Of a stretch of DNA of 21,848 bases, positions 1 to 6,918 are shown in pieces. The stretch comes from Bacteroidota bacterium (GTDB taxonomy: Bacteria; Bacteroidota; Bacteroidia; Cytophagales; Hymenobacteraceae), in NCBI GenBank assembly GCA_023424725.1, contig JAFADQ010000353.1, positions 1 to 21,848 on the forward strand, given 5' to 3'. The stretch's first letter is position 1. Each line of letters opens with the position of its first letter. The notes under the pieces were generated by a model that was not told the DNA's origin, did not search any database, and was given only the letters and a program-made list of their open reading frames with translations. The translations under genes were made by a program, and so were the position numbers.

Positions 1-2
1 AT

Positions 3-2882
3 TATTTACTGGAAGGTACTGTTTTTAACAACGATATTACCAGTACCAGTTATTTTGGCGTGCTCTCGCGCTACACCAGCGGCAATTCGGCCAACCGCAC
101 CAAATTTTATTACGACGATTTTATAATTGAGCAGGCGCCCCTGCAGCTAATTGGCGCTACAGCAATAAGCGCAACGCAGGTGCAGGTGCAGTTCAGCGCC
201 GATGTAGATCTGGTTACGTCACAAAATCCATCTAACTATACCATTAGCGGCGTTGGCAACCCGCTATCGGCAGTGCGCGACAATAATAACCAACACATTG
301 TACTGCTTACTTTACCGGCGCCACTTACAACAGGCACTTATTTGCTCGTGGTTAATAATGTAACAGGGCAGGGTGGAGGCGCGCCAATAGCGGCAAACTC
401 CGCGGTTGGCTTTACCTACACAGCGCCGCCTACGCCGGTTTTATACCGCGATGTGGTAATAAACGAACTAATGGCCGACGAAAACCCGCAGGTTGGCTTG
501 CCCGCCGCCGAGTTTGTAGAACTTTTTAACACCACCAACGCTCCCATAAACCTGGCGGGTTTTACTTTTTCTGATGCCACCAGCTCGGCAACTATTCCGG
601 CGGGACCAAATTCTGTAATAGCTCCCGATAGCTTTGTGATATTAGTATCTAATGCCAATGTAGCCGCGTTTGCCTCTTATGGCCAGGTAATTGGCCTCAG
701 CAGCCTGCCATCGTTAAACAATGCGGCCGATGTGTTAACGCTAAAAGATGCAGCTGGCAACGAGATAGACAACGTTAGCTACACCGATGCCTGGTACCAG
801 GACGAAACCAAGAAAGCCGGCGGCTGGAGTCTGGAGCAGATCAACCCATATTTAACCTGCTCCGGATCCGGCAACTGGATAGCCTCTAACGACCCGGAAG
901 GTGGAACGCCCGGCCGCCAGAATTCCGTTTTTAGCAACCAGCCCGATGTAACGCCGCCAACGCTTTTGCAGGTTTCTGTAGATTCGTTAACCGTTACGCT
1001 GCAGTTTAGCGAACAATTAGATGCCGCGTCTGTACCTGGCGCAACGTTTACGGTAATGCAGGGCGGCGCGGTGGTTTCGGTATCGGGCGCTATATTGGTG
1101 CAACCCGGCCGCAACGTTGTAGAGCTAACTTTAAATGATTTGCTAATTCCGGGCCTGGTATATTCTGTAACAGTTGCCGGCCTTACAGATTGCGCCGGGA
1201 ATGTGTTGGCTCCTGTTACCCTTAATTTTGGCATCGGCAGCCTTCCGGGCCCCAACGAGTTGCTTATTACCGAGATATTTGCCGACCCCACGCCTGTAAT
1301 TTCATTGCCCGAGCAGGATTATATAGAGCTGTATAACCCCACAAATAAACTGCTCTCGCTGGCTGGTGTAAAATTCTCCGATCCCTCTGCCACAGCAACT
1401 TTGCCAAATGTAGTAATGCAGCCCGGCGAATATTTGCTGGTAGTACCTGCCTCGTGGGTTGGGGCTTTTAGCCAGTACGGGCGGGTAATTGGGGTTTCCG
1501 GGTTTCCGGCTTTAAATTCTGCCAGCGATGCCCTGGTGTTGCGCCAACCCGGCGGCGCGTATATTTTCTCGGTTAGTTATACCGATGCCTGGTACCAGGA
1601 TGCAGAAAAAAAAGACGGTGGCTGGGCCTTGGAAATGATTAACCTTAACACCCCATGTGCAGGCGCCGATAACTGGCGCGCTTCTGAAGACCCGCGCGGC
1701 GGAACTCCGGCACAGCAAAATTCGGTTAATTCCAACAACTCTACTACCACGCCTCCGGCAATTGTACGCGCCGATGTTTCGGCGCCCAATCAGGTAACCA
1801 TTCGTTTCGACCAGGGCATAGACAGCGTTAACGCGGTTACGCAGGCGCAGTTTTCGGTAAGCAATGGCATCACAGTTACGCAGGTGCAGGTATCCGAAGC
1901 GCCGTTTACCTCTCTCATCATTACGTTATCAGATTCATTACAAGAAGGCATTGTTTACACACTTCATATCTCCAACCTAAGCGGCTGCACGGGTAATTTG
2001 CTTTCGGCATCGGTAGAACTTATAAGGCCGCAATTTGCCGCCAAAGGCGATCTCATCATCAATGAAGTATTGTTTAACCCAAGGCCGAACGGAGTAGATT
2101 TTGTAGAACTTTATAACCGTTCCGATAAATACATAGACCTTAAAAACTGGGCACTGGCAAATGTTAGCAACGGTGCAGTTGCTAACCGGCGCCTTATTAT
2201 AGCCGATGCCTATGTGCTGGGCCCGAAAGAATATGTAGTGCTAACCACTAACCCGGAGGTAATAAAAGAGCATTACCCGCTGGGACGCGAAGAAACCTTT
2301 TTGCGTGTGAACTCCATGCCATCTTACCCCGATACCGAAGGAACCGTGGTGCTGATCTCGCCATTCGAAACCATTGCCGATAGTTTTGCCTACAACAGCA
2401 ACATGCACTTTACCTTGCTCGACGACCTGAACGGCGTTTCGCTGGAGCGCATCAATCCCGATATTTTGCCTTATATGGCCAGCAACTGGCACTCGGCATC
2501 TACTGTTTCGGGTTACGCTACGCCGGGTTATAAAAACTCGCAGTTTATGAGCGGCGAGGCTGCAACGGCCATAATCACGGTCACTCCAAAAGTATTTACT
2601 CCCGATGCCGGCGGCGATAACGATTTCACTACCATTACCTATAATCTGGCATCGGCAGGTTTTACAGCCAATATAACCGTGTACGACTCTAACGGCCGTG
2701 AAATAAAAAAGCTGGTGCGCAACGAGCAGCTCGGCACCGAGGGCTTTATTAAATGGGACGGCACCACCAACAACCACACAAAGGCCAATGTGGGCTACTA
2801 TGTTTTTTATATAGAATTGTTCGATATGAGCGGAAAAGTTCAGGTATATAAAGAGCCGGTTGTAGTAGGAGCCAGGTTCTAA
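3..2882 (+). CDS. Lamin-tail / Ig-like secreted protein, 5' end missing
   Basis: The frame is open to the left edge (first whole codon at base 3), so the N-terminus lies outside; the GTG at 60 is only an internal codon. The first part, ending FYYDDF, resembles the end of a concanavalin/LamG-like domain. Then Ig-like (SbsA/Big_5 type) domains alternate with lamin-tail domains. Lamin-tail starts are visible near base 453 (VVINELMA), 1260 (LLITEIFA) and 2046 (DLIINEVL), each followed by the typical FVELFN/YIELYN motif. The C-terminal 95 residues (from FTPDAGGDND, about base 2595) look like a FlgD-type Ig fold with a KWDG motif. Lamin-tail proteins of Bacteroidota are usually secreted or surface attached, and some are linked to nucleases; no catalytic domain is visible in this part. 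The C-terminus lacks a plain YPNP-type T9SS tail, so the export route is uncertain. Confidence 0.85.
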   Translation, partial: YLLEGTVFNNDITSTSYFGVLSRYTSGNSANRTKFYYDDFIIEQAPLQLIGATAISATQVQVQFSADVDLVTSQNPSNYTISGVGNPLSAVRDNNNQHIVLLTLPAPLTTGTYLLVVNNVTGQGGGAPIAANSAVGFTYTAPPTPVLYRDVVINELMADENPQVGLPAAEFVELFNTTNAPINLAGFTFSDATSSATIPAGPNSVIAPDSFVILVSNANVAAFASYGQVIGLSSLPSLNNAADVLTLKDAAGNEIDNVSYTDAWYQDETKKAGGWSLEQINPYLTCSGSGNWIASNDPEGGTPGRQNSVFSNQPDVTPPTLLQVSVDSLTVTLQFSEQLDAASVPGATFTVMQGGAVVSVSGAILVQPGRNVVELTLNDLLIPGLVYSVTVAGLTDCAGNVLAPVTLNFGIGSLPGPNELLITEIFADPTPVISLPEQDYIELYNPTNKLLSLAGVKFSDPSATATLPNVVMQPGEYLLVVPASWVGAFSQYGRVIGVSGFPALNSASDALVLRQPGGAYIFSVSYTDAWYQDAEKKDGGWALEMINLNTPCAGADNWRASEDPRGGTPAQQNSVNSNNSTTTPPAIVRADVSAPNQVTIRFDQGIDSVNAVTQAQFSVSNGITVTQVQVSEAPFTSLIITLSDSLQEGIVYTLHISNLSGCTGNLLSASVELIRPQFAAKGDLIINEVLFNPRPNGVDFVELYNRSDKYIDLKNWALANVSNGAVANRRLIIADAYVLGPKEYVVLTTNPEVIKEHYPLGREETFLRVNSMPSYPDTEGTVVLISPFETIADSFAYNSNMHFTLLDDLNGVSLERINPDILPYMASNWHSASTVSGYATPGYKNSQFMSGEAATAIITVTPKVFTPDAGGDNDFTTITYNLASAGFTANITVYDSNGREIKKLVRNEQLGTEGFIKWDGTTNNHTKANVGYYVFYIELFDMSGKVQVYKEPVVVGARF

Positions 2883-2938
2883 AGCAATTTTCTTGCAGAA
2901 CTCCCTGGCAGCCATACGCATATTCTCGCGAAAAATGA

Positions 2939-2946
2939 TAGCTTTG
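2939..2946 (+). promoter_or_regulatory. Possible metK promoter (-7 box TAGCTTTG)
   Basis: TAGCTTTG matches the Bacteroidota sigma-ABfr -7 consensus TAnnTTTG and lies 68 bases before the metK start. No TTG is found at the expected -33 position, about 20 bases upstream, so this call rests on one box only. Confidence 0.35.
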
Positions 2947-3013
2947 CACTCACTTATAGTTCGCTACCCGAAGAGGTGAAGCGAATTGCCTAATTGAATT
3001 AATATCACGACAA

Positions 3014-4318
3014 ATGCCTTATCTGTTTACCTCAGAATCTGTATCGGAAGGTCATCCCGATAAAGTGGCCGACCAAATATCCGACGCCATTCTGGACGCT
3101 TTCTTAGCCAACGACCCAACCTCTAAAGTAGCGTGCGAAACACTGGTAACTACCGGTTTGGTGGTAGTAGCCGGCGAAGTAAAGTCTAACTCTTACATAG
3201 ATGTGCAGGAAATTGCCCGCCGGGTAATTCGCCGCATCGGCTATACCAAATCAGAATATAAGTTCGATGCCGAGTCGTGCGGAATTCTGTCGGCCATTCA
3301 TGAACAGTCGCCGGATATAAACCGCGGCGTAGAGCGCGAAAGCGAAGACGAGCAAGGCGCCGGCGACCAGGGAATGATGTTTGGCTACGCCACCAGCGAA
3401 ACCGACAACTACATGCCGCTGGCGCTGGAGCTGTCGCATTTGTTGCTGCGCGAGCTGGCCGCTATTCGTAAAGAAGGCAGCCTGATGGATTATCTTCGCC
3501 CGGACGCAAAATCGCAGGTAACTATCCGTTACAACGACGATCATACGCCCGCCGCCATCGATACCATCGTTATCTCTACCCAGCACGACGAGTTCGAGAT
3601 TTCTTCTGACGGCAGCACCACCGGCATTAACACCGCCGAGCAGAAAATGCTTACCCGCATTAAAGACGATGTGATCAATATCCTGATCCCGCGTGTGCTG
3701 CAGCATTTGCCCGAGCGCATTAAAAATCTGTTTACCGATAAAGTAAAATACCACATAAACCCAACGGGCAAGTTCGTAATTGGCGGCCCCCACGGCGATA
3801 CAGGCCTTACAGGTCGTAAAATTATTGTTGATACCTACGGAGGCAAAGGCGCGCACGGCGGCGGCGCTTTTAGTGGTAAAGACCCCAGCAAAGTAGATCG
3901 CTCGGCAGCATACGCTTCGCGCCACATTGCCAAAAATATGGTGGCCGCAGGCGTTGCAGATCAGGTATTGGTACAGGTGGCCTATGCAATTGGCGTGGCA
4001 GAGCCTGTTGGTTTGTACCTCACTACGTATGGCACCACCAAAGCAAAAAACAGCAACGGCCAAATTATGTCTGATGCCGAAATAGCCGAGAAGGTTGGCC
4101 GTATCTTCGATCTGCGCCCAAGCGCCATACAGAAACGCCTGAAACTTACCCAGCCTATGTACAGCGAAACCGCTGCTTACGGGCACATGGGCCGGCATAA
4201 CACCGTGGTAAGCAAGCCGTTTATGCTTAACGGAGAAGAAATTCGCCGCGATGTAGAGCTATTTACCTGGGAGAAACTAGACTACGTAGACCAGATAAAA
4301 GCCGAGTTTGGTTTGTAA
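3014..4318 (+). CDS. metK: S-adenosylmethionine synthase
   Basis: Methionine adenosyltransferase: makes S-adenosylmethionine from ATP and L-methionine in the cytoplasm, supplying methyl groups and polyamine precursors. The family signatures are all present: GHPDKVADQISDA at residues 13-25 (with the active-site His14), GAGDQGMMFGYA at 115-126, GGPHGDTGLTGRKI in the central domain, and the glycine-rich GGGAFSGKDPSKVDRSAAY loop. At 434 residues it is longer than the enzyme of E. coli (about 384), as is common in Bacteroidota. It starts at an ATG 131 bases after the preceding stop and has its own terminator, so it is probably monocistronic. It converges with the hpf operon on the other strand. 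No known SAM riboswitch could be recognised in its leader. Confidence 0.98.
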   Translation: MPYLFTSESVSEGHPDKVADQISDAILDAFLANDPTSKVACETLVTTGLVVVAGEVKSNSYIDVQEIARRVIRRIGYTKSEYKFDAESCGILSAIHEQSPDINRGVERESEDEQGAGDQGMMFGYATSETDNYMPLALELSHLLLRELAAIRKEGSLMDYLRPDAKSQVTIRYNDDHTPAAIDTIVISTQHDEFEISSDGSTTGINTAEQKMLTRIKDDVINILIPRVLQHLPERIKNLFTDKVKYHINPTGKFVIGGPHGDTGLTGRKIIVDTYGGKGAHGGGAFSGKDPSKVDRSAAYASRHIAKNMVAAGVADQVLVQVAYAIGVAEPVGLYLTTYGTTKAKNSNGQIMSDAEIAEKVGRIFDLRPSAIQKRLKLTQPMYSETAAYGHMGRHNTVVSKPFMLNGEEIRRDVELFTWEKLDYVDQIKAEFGL

Positions 4319-4381
4319 TTTGGTATAGAGTAATGGGTATTGGGTAGTGAGCCTATTCTGATGCGCATGAAATTGAAAAAG

Positions 4382-4410
4382 AGCCACCGGAGAGATCCGG
4401 CGGCTTTTTT
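4382..4410 (+). terminator. Rho-independent terminator of metK
   Basis: A stem of AGCC and CCGG (4382-4390, one internal mismatch) pairs with CCGGCGGCT (4397-4405 region) around a six-base loop and runs into seven T. It lies 64 bases after the metK stop. Its stem is nearly the same sequence as the hpf terminator at 5014-5054. Confidence 0.85.
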
Positions 4411-4452
4411 ATTGGGCTAAATTGCCTGTGATGGAATCTGGTGGTTATTTTA

Positions 4453-4486
4453 GGCTGCAACGCCCGTTTTTTTGGCTGTTACAGCC
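4453..4486 (-). repeat. GGCTG/GCAGCC hairpin repeat, copy 1
   Basis: A 34-base copy of the dispersed spacer repeat. Read on the minus strand it starts GGCTGTAACAGCC and ends GCAGCC, with an A-rich run and GGGC between them. It lies downstream of the metK terminator. Confidence 0.7.
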
Positions 4487-4534
4487 CATTGCCATTCACA
4501 GATTGATAGTAAAAACTCGCTCCACCATCCCGCG

Positions 4535-4790
4535 CTGTCATCTTGAGAACCTCAATAAATTTTTTAATATCTGTTGAAGATGATAAGTTAAAGAACTCAC
4601 ACCGCCAAAATAGCGGGTCATCCTGAGCGATAGCGAAGGACCTTGTCACAAAGAACCACACCAGTTTCTTCCTCTGTCGTTGGCAGCGATAGCGCAGCAC
4701 CTCGTCTAAAAGAACCACAACTCTCCCGAACCTGTCGTGGCGAGCGTTAGCGCGGCCATCTGGTTGTTCCTGCGCTTAGGTTGTTACGTG
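4535..4790 (+). repeat. Tandem units of 58-59 bases
   Basis: Three units have the core AGCGATAGCG (4626, 4685) or AGCGTTAGCG (4743), spaced 59 and 58 bases apart. The first two also share AAAGAACCACA at the matching position (4650 and 4709). A more decayed unit precedes them: GTCATCTTGAGAACCT near 4538 and AAAGAACTCACACC at 4590. Unit one opens with GTCATCCTGAGCGATAGCGA, a string I know as a common intergenic repeat of Bacteroidota. Confidence 0.7.
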
Positions 4791-4874
4791 CGCTTTTTTG
4801 GGCTTTGCAGGGTTTGCGGCCGGTTCTGCCGCCTGGTTATGCGCCAAATTGCTGTGGTCGTGCCCATCTTACAA

Positions 4875-4937
4875 TTACAGCGCAGGAAACTATTGTAGTT
4901 CTTGCCAACAAGGTTCTTTAATATCGTTCAGGATGAC
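4875..4937 (-). repeat. Inverted copy of the 59-base unit
   Basis: Read on the minus strand it begins GTCATCCTGAACGATATT, then has ACCTTGT, AGAAC, ACA and AGTTTC at the same offsets as in the unit at 4617-4679. It forms the right-hand partner of the tandem array. Confidence 0.65.
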
Positions 4938-4974
4938 GCCGCCACGTAGTGGAAGCCGTATTGTGTATCAGGCA

Positions 4975-5008
4975 GGCTGTAACAGGCAAAAAAGCGGGTT
5001 CCGCAGCC
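4975..5008 (+). repeat. GGCTG/GCAGCC hairpin repeat, copy 2
   Basis: A 34-base copy in plus orientation, GGCTGTAACAGG ... CCGCAGCC. It matches copy 1 (inverted) at 28 of 34 positions. Confidence 0.7.
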
Positions 5009-5013
5009 CAAAC

Positions 5014-5054
5014 AAAAAAAACGAGCCGCCGGAAATTAATCCGGCGGCTCGTTT
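5014..5054 (-). terminator. Terminator of the rpsU-xerC-hpf operon
   Basis: A perfect 14-base stem (AAACGAGCCGCCGG at 5019-5032, complement at 5041-5054) with an eight-base loop. On the minus strand it is followed by a T run (5020 to 5014). It lies 42 bases after the hpf stop. On the plus strand only GTTTC follows, so it mainly serves the minus strand but could work weakly both ways. Confidence 0.88.
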
Positions 5055-5095
5055 CAAAAATGAATAAGGTAGTCTCGCTACCCAATACCCACTAC

Positions 5096-5395
5096 TTAAT
5101 AAGCGCTTTGCTTTTCTTTATGTTTTTGTAGCTGGCGGCGCATGGCCTCTACGGCCTGGTCGGTAGCTTCCTGAAACGTTGCGCCATCTTCTTTAGAGAA
5201 CAGCGTGGCGCCCGGTACAAACAGTTTTATCTCCACGGTTTTGTTATCTATTCCGTCTTTGTTGTTGTGGCGCAGAAACGCTTCGCCTTCTATAATGCGG
5301 TCGTAGAAAGTTTCGAGTTTATCGGCTTTTTTCTGAACAAAATCGGTTACAGATGCATCGGCATCAAAATTTACGGTGTGAATTCTCAGTTTCAT
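5096..5395 (-). CDS. hpf: Ribosome hibernation-promoting factor (short HPF/RaiA type)
   Basis: A 99-residue protein starting MKLRIHTVNFDAD and carrying the family pattern VTDFVQKKADKLETFYDRI followed by a VEIKLFVPG strand and a FQEATDQAVEAMRRQLQKHK helix. HPF/YfiA proteins bind the 30S decoding region and help form inactive hibernating ribosomes in slow growth. The length matches the short form, without the C-terminal dimerisation domain of long HPF. It is the last gene of the minus-strand operon, 24 bases after the xerC stop. Its own stop (TTA at 5096-5098 on the plus strand) lies inside the ACTACCC-type repeat, and the operon terminator follows. Confidence 0.93.
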   Translation of the reverse strand: MKLRIHTVNFDADASVTDFVQKKADKLETFYDRIIEGEAFLRHNNKDGIDNKTVEIKLFVPGATLFSKEDGATFQEATDQAVEAMRRQLQKHKEKQSAY

Positions 5396-5419
5396 ATAGT
5401 AATTGTTAATGTAATAAAA

Positions 5420-6298
5420 TTAGGCTTTCGGGTGCGCTTTTTCAAACGCCTCTTTCAGCTTTTCGATTGAATTATGCGTGTAAACTTGTGTTGCGGCCAG
5501 GCTGCTGTGCCCGAGCAAATCTTTAATCGCGCTTAAATCGGCTCCTTTGTTAAGCAAATGCGTGGCAAAAGAGTGCCGCAGCACATGCGGGTTGGTATGG
5601 TCTGAGCTGGTAATTTGGCGCATATACTTGGTTACGGTACGGTAAATCAGCTTTGGATAAACCTTTTGCAGACTGTTTGTAACGACCAAATAGGGCGTTG
5701 GGTTATCCGGAAATTGGCGGTTACGCGCAGCCGTATAAGCAGCAATGCAACTCACCAGCGACTTGTTAACAGGTACTATGCGCTCTTTGTTACCTTTGCC
5801 CAACACGCGTACGGTGCCATCAAATGCATTTACATCGGTTTGCTTTACGCCGGCCAGCTCAGAAATGCGCACGCCTGTGCCATATAAAAACTCCAGAATC
5901 AGCTTATCGCGCCAGCCCTCAAAGGTATCGGCAAATTCTAAATTATCGAGCAGATTTACCAGGGGCTCTTCCGGAATAAAGGCCGGCAAGCGCTTTTTCA
6001 TCTTGGGCGCCACCACCAATGCTGCCGGGTTTTGCTGCATGCGCCCGTGCTTTAGCTCAAATTTATAATAGGAGCGGAGCGAGGCGAGCTTGCGGTGTAC
6101 AGTTCTGGGGTCGAGGTTTTGCTGCACCAGGCTCACAATCCAGGAACGGATGAGCGTGTGGTCGGCCTGATTTATGTCGGGAATGGAATATTGCGCCAGC
6201 AAATAACCGGCAAATTGCTGCAGATCGGTTTGGTAAGCCAGAAGGGTGTGCGCCGAATAGTGTTTTTCGTAGCGCAGATAGTTAAAAAATAATTCCAT
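5420..6298 (-). CDS. xerC: Tyrosine recombinase XerC/XerD
   Basis: Site-specific tyrosine recombinase, expected to resolve chromosome dimers at dif. Numbered from the start chosen here (292 residues), all catalytic residues can be seen: Arg144 (GTGVRISEL), Lys168 (LGKGNKERIVP), His238 and Arg241 (HVLRHSFATHLL), His264 (LLGHSSLAATQVYTH) and nucleophile Tyr273. The N-terminal core-binding domain starts with the usual FFNYLRYEKHYSAHTLLAYQ pattern. I prefer the ATG at 6298 because the protein then begins MELFFNYLRYEK, typical of the family; an in-frame start at 6313 would add five residues. The place between rpsU and hpf is conserved in Bacteroidota, which supports a housekeeping Xer rather than a phage integrase. 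XerC versus XerD cannot be settled from sequence alone. Confidence 0.93.
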   Translation of the reverse strand: MELFFNYLRYEKHYSAHTLLAYQTDLQQFAGYLLAQYSIPDINQADHTLIRSWIVSLVQQNLDPRTVHRKLASLRSYYKFELKHGRMQQNPAALVVAPKMKKRLPAFIPEEPLVNLLDNLEFADTFEGWRDKLILEFLYGTGVRISELAGVKQTDVNAFDGTVRVLGKGNKERIVPVNKSLVSCIAAYTAARNRQFPDNPTPYLVVTNSLQKVYPKLIYRTVTKYMRQITSSDHTNPHVLRHSFATHLLNKGADLSAIKDLLGHSSLAATQVYTHNSIEKLKEAFEKAHPKA

Positions 6299-6380
6299 AA
6301 ACCGGTAAAGCAACCTTTTCGGTTACGAGTACCAATTTATGGAATTTATATGAGTTTGTAAGCAGAAAACGGATCGGACA

Positions 6381-6412
6381 GGCTGAAAAAGGCAAAATAA
6401 TGCCCATTAGCC
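6381..6412. repeat. GGCTG/GCAGCC hairpin repeat, diverged copy 3
   Basis: GGCTGAAAAAGGCA ... TGCCCATTAGCC can fold (GGCT with AGCC, GGCA with TGCC). It lies in the 151-base spacer between rpsU and xerC, inside the operon. It is the most diverged copy of the family. Confidence 0.5.
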
Positions 6413-6449
6413 ACTAAATAATTCGGCAGGAGTTGGCTCCCGCGAAATA

Positions 6450-6644
6450 TTAGTAGTTGTCGTTGGCGAACAACGTTTGGCGGTAAGCCGCACGAAGCTT
6501 TGTTTTGCGCTTCGTGATAGAAGGCTTCTGGAAGAAAGTGCGCGAACGAAGTTCTTTCAATACTCCGGTACGCTCAAATTTCTTCTTGAACCGCTTCAGT
6601 GCTCTGTCTACCGACTCGTTTTCTTTTACGTTGATAATAATCAT
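6450..6644 (-). CDS. rpsU: 30S ribosomal protein S21 (bS21)
   Basis: A 64-residue basic protein. It begins MIIINVKENESVDRALKRFK, continues with a KKFERTGVLKELRSRTFFQKPSITKR-type middle in S21 fashion, and ends in a basic tail. bS21 sits near the 3' end of 16S rRNA on the 30S platform and affects initiation. It is the first gene of the operon with xerC and hpf, and has a good promoter 30-60 bases upstream. Its ATG is preceded, five bases away, by AGAGG, a real Shine-Dalgarno in a phylum where these are scarce. That agrees with published work in Flavobacterium johnsoniae in which ribosomes lacking bS21 favour the rpsU message. Confidence 0.96.
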   Translation of the reverse strand: MIIINVKENESVDRALKRFKKKFERTGVLKELRSRTFFQKPSITKRKTKLRAAYRQTLFANDNY

Positions 6645-6649
6645 ACTAA

Positions 6650-6655
6650 CCTCTT
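6650..6655 (-). promoter_or_regulatory. Shine-Dalgarno of rpsU
   Basis: On the minus strand the bases before the ATG read AAGAGGTTAGT, giving AGAGG and a five-base spacer. Strong Shine-Dalgarno sequences are not the rule in Bacteroidota, which makes this site informative. Confidence 0.6.
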
Positions 6656-6673
6656 AGTTCTGTTTAAGGCCTG

Positions 6674-6704
6674 CAAAAGTAGAAAACTCTACTTTAATAT
6701 GCAA
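6674..6704 (-). promoter_or_regulatory. rpsU operon promoter
   Basis: On the minus strand TTG (6704-6702) is followed, after 20 bases, by TACTTTTG (6681-6674). This is the Bacteroidota -33/-7 arrangement (TTG, N19-21, TAnnTTTG). The transcript would start about 25 bases before the rpsU ATG. Confidence 0.75.
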
Positions 6705-6735
6705 GCAATTTGTTTTATTGTTGAATTTTGATGGT

Positions 6736-6785
6736 AAAATTACCGGCTGCTGAGGGCAAAATTGGCCTCAGCAGCCGGTAATTTT
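6736..6785. terminator. 20-base-stem hairpin between acyl-CoA dehydrogenase and rpsU (repeat copy 4)
   Basis: A perfect 20-base stem: left arm 6736-6755 (starting AAAATTACCGGCTGC), right arm 6766-6785, ten-base loop. Its core at 6745-6776 is a copy of the dispersed GGCTG...GCAGCC repeat. It follows the acyl-CoA dehydrogenase on the minus strand and precedes the rpsU promoter, so it probably ends that transcript. The tail is ATTTT inside the stem rather than a long T run, so termination is inferred. Confidence 0.6.
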
Positions 6786-6821
6786 GGTTTTGTTTCTGGA
6801 CTTTCGCTTTCCCGCCCACCT

Positions 6822-6889
6822 CGGTCTGTGCCTTCACAGACCGAAAGTTAGAGTGGCTATTGCAGGTGGTCTGTGAAGGCACAGACCAC
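6822..6889. repeat. Two palindromes that are reverse complements of each other
   Basis: CGGTCTGTG, loop CCTT, CACAGACCG lies at 6822-6843. GTGGTCTGTG, loop AAGG, CACAGACCAC lies at 6866-6889. Each is a hairpin, and the 20-base cores are exact reverse complements, so the pair can also form one larger stem. They follow the stop of the acyl-CoA dehydrogenase by 29 bases on the minus strand. Confidence 0.8.
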
Positions 6890-6918
6890 GGAAACACCTC
6901 GGGAGCTTGAAAAGCAAA

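Larger units (their letters stand above)
4328..5100. repeat. Inverted duplication of repeat modules between metK and hpf
   Basis: This spacer holds no credible gene. Four modules occur in the same order inward from both ends, in opposite orientation. They are: an ACTACCCAATACCCA-type motif (4328-4351 and 5074-5100, about 20 bases with two mismatches); an AGCC-CCGG hairpin terminator (4382-4410 and 5014-5054); a 34-base GGCTG...GCAGCC repeat (4453-4486 and 4975-5008, 28 of 34 identical); and a GTCATCCTGA-starting unit (degenerate near 4537, clear at 4617-4679, inverted at 4875-4937). The left arm has extra tandem units and the modules are not exactly equidistant, so this is an imperfect, eroded structure. 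Confidence 0.7.

Noticed and set aside
2955..3013. SAM-I riboswitch before metK
   Set aside because: Only a short stretch resembles the consensus; the conserved core after it and the closing P1 stem are absent and there is no room before the ATG.
3251..4198. Long minus-strand open frame (315 codons) opposite metK
   Set aside because: It lies wholly within the clearly conserved metK gene, and its product is unlike any family and rich in residues typical of reversed codons.
4535..4790. CRISPR array
   Set aside because: The units are imperfect end-to-end repeats of 58-59 bases without distinct spacers, and there are no cas genes.
4411..5095. tRNA genes expected after hpf in many Bacteroidota
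   Set aside because: No T-loop (GGTTCGAnTCC) or cloverleaf pattern could be found in the spacer.
4798..5131. Short plus-strand frames in the metK-hpf spacer
   Set aside because: They run through inverted repeats and the hpf terminator and have no protein-like composition.
5420..6298. Phage or transposon integrase
   Set aside because: The recombinase lies in the conserved rpsU-xerC-hpf order and has full Xer features; no attachment sites or phage genes are near.
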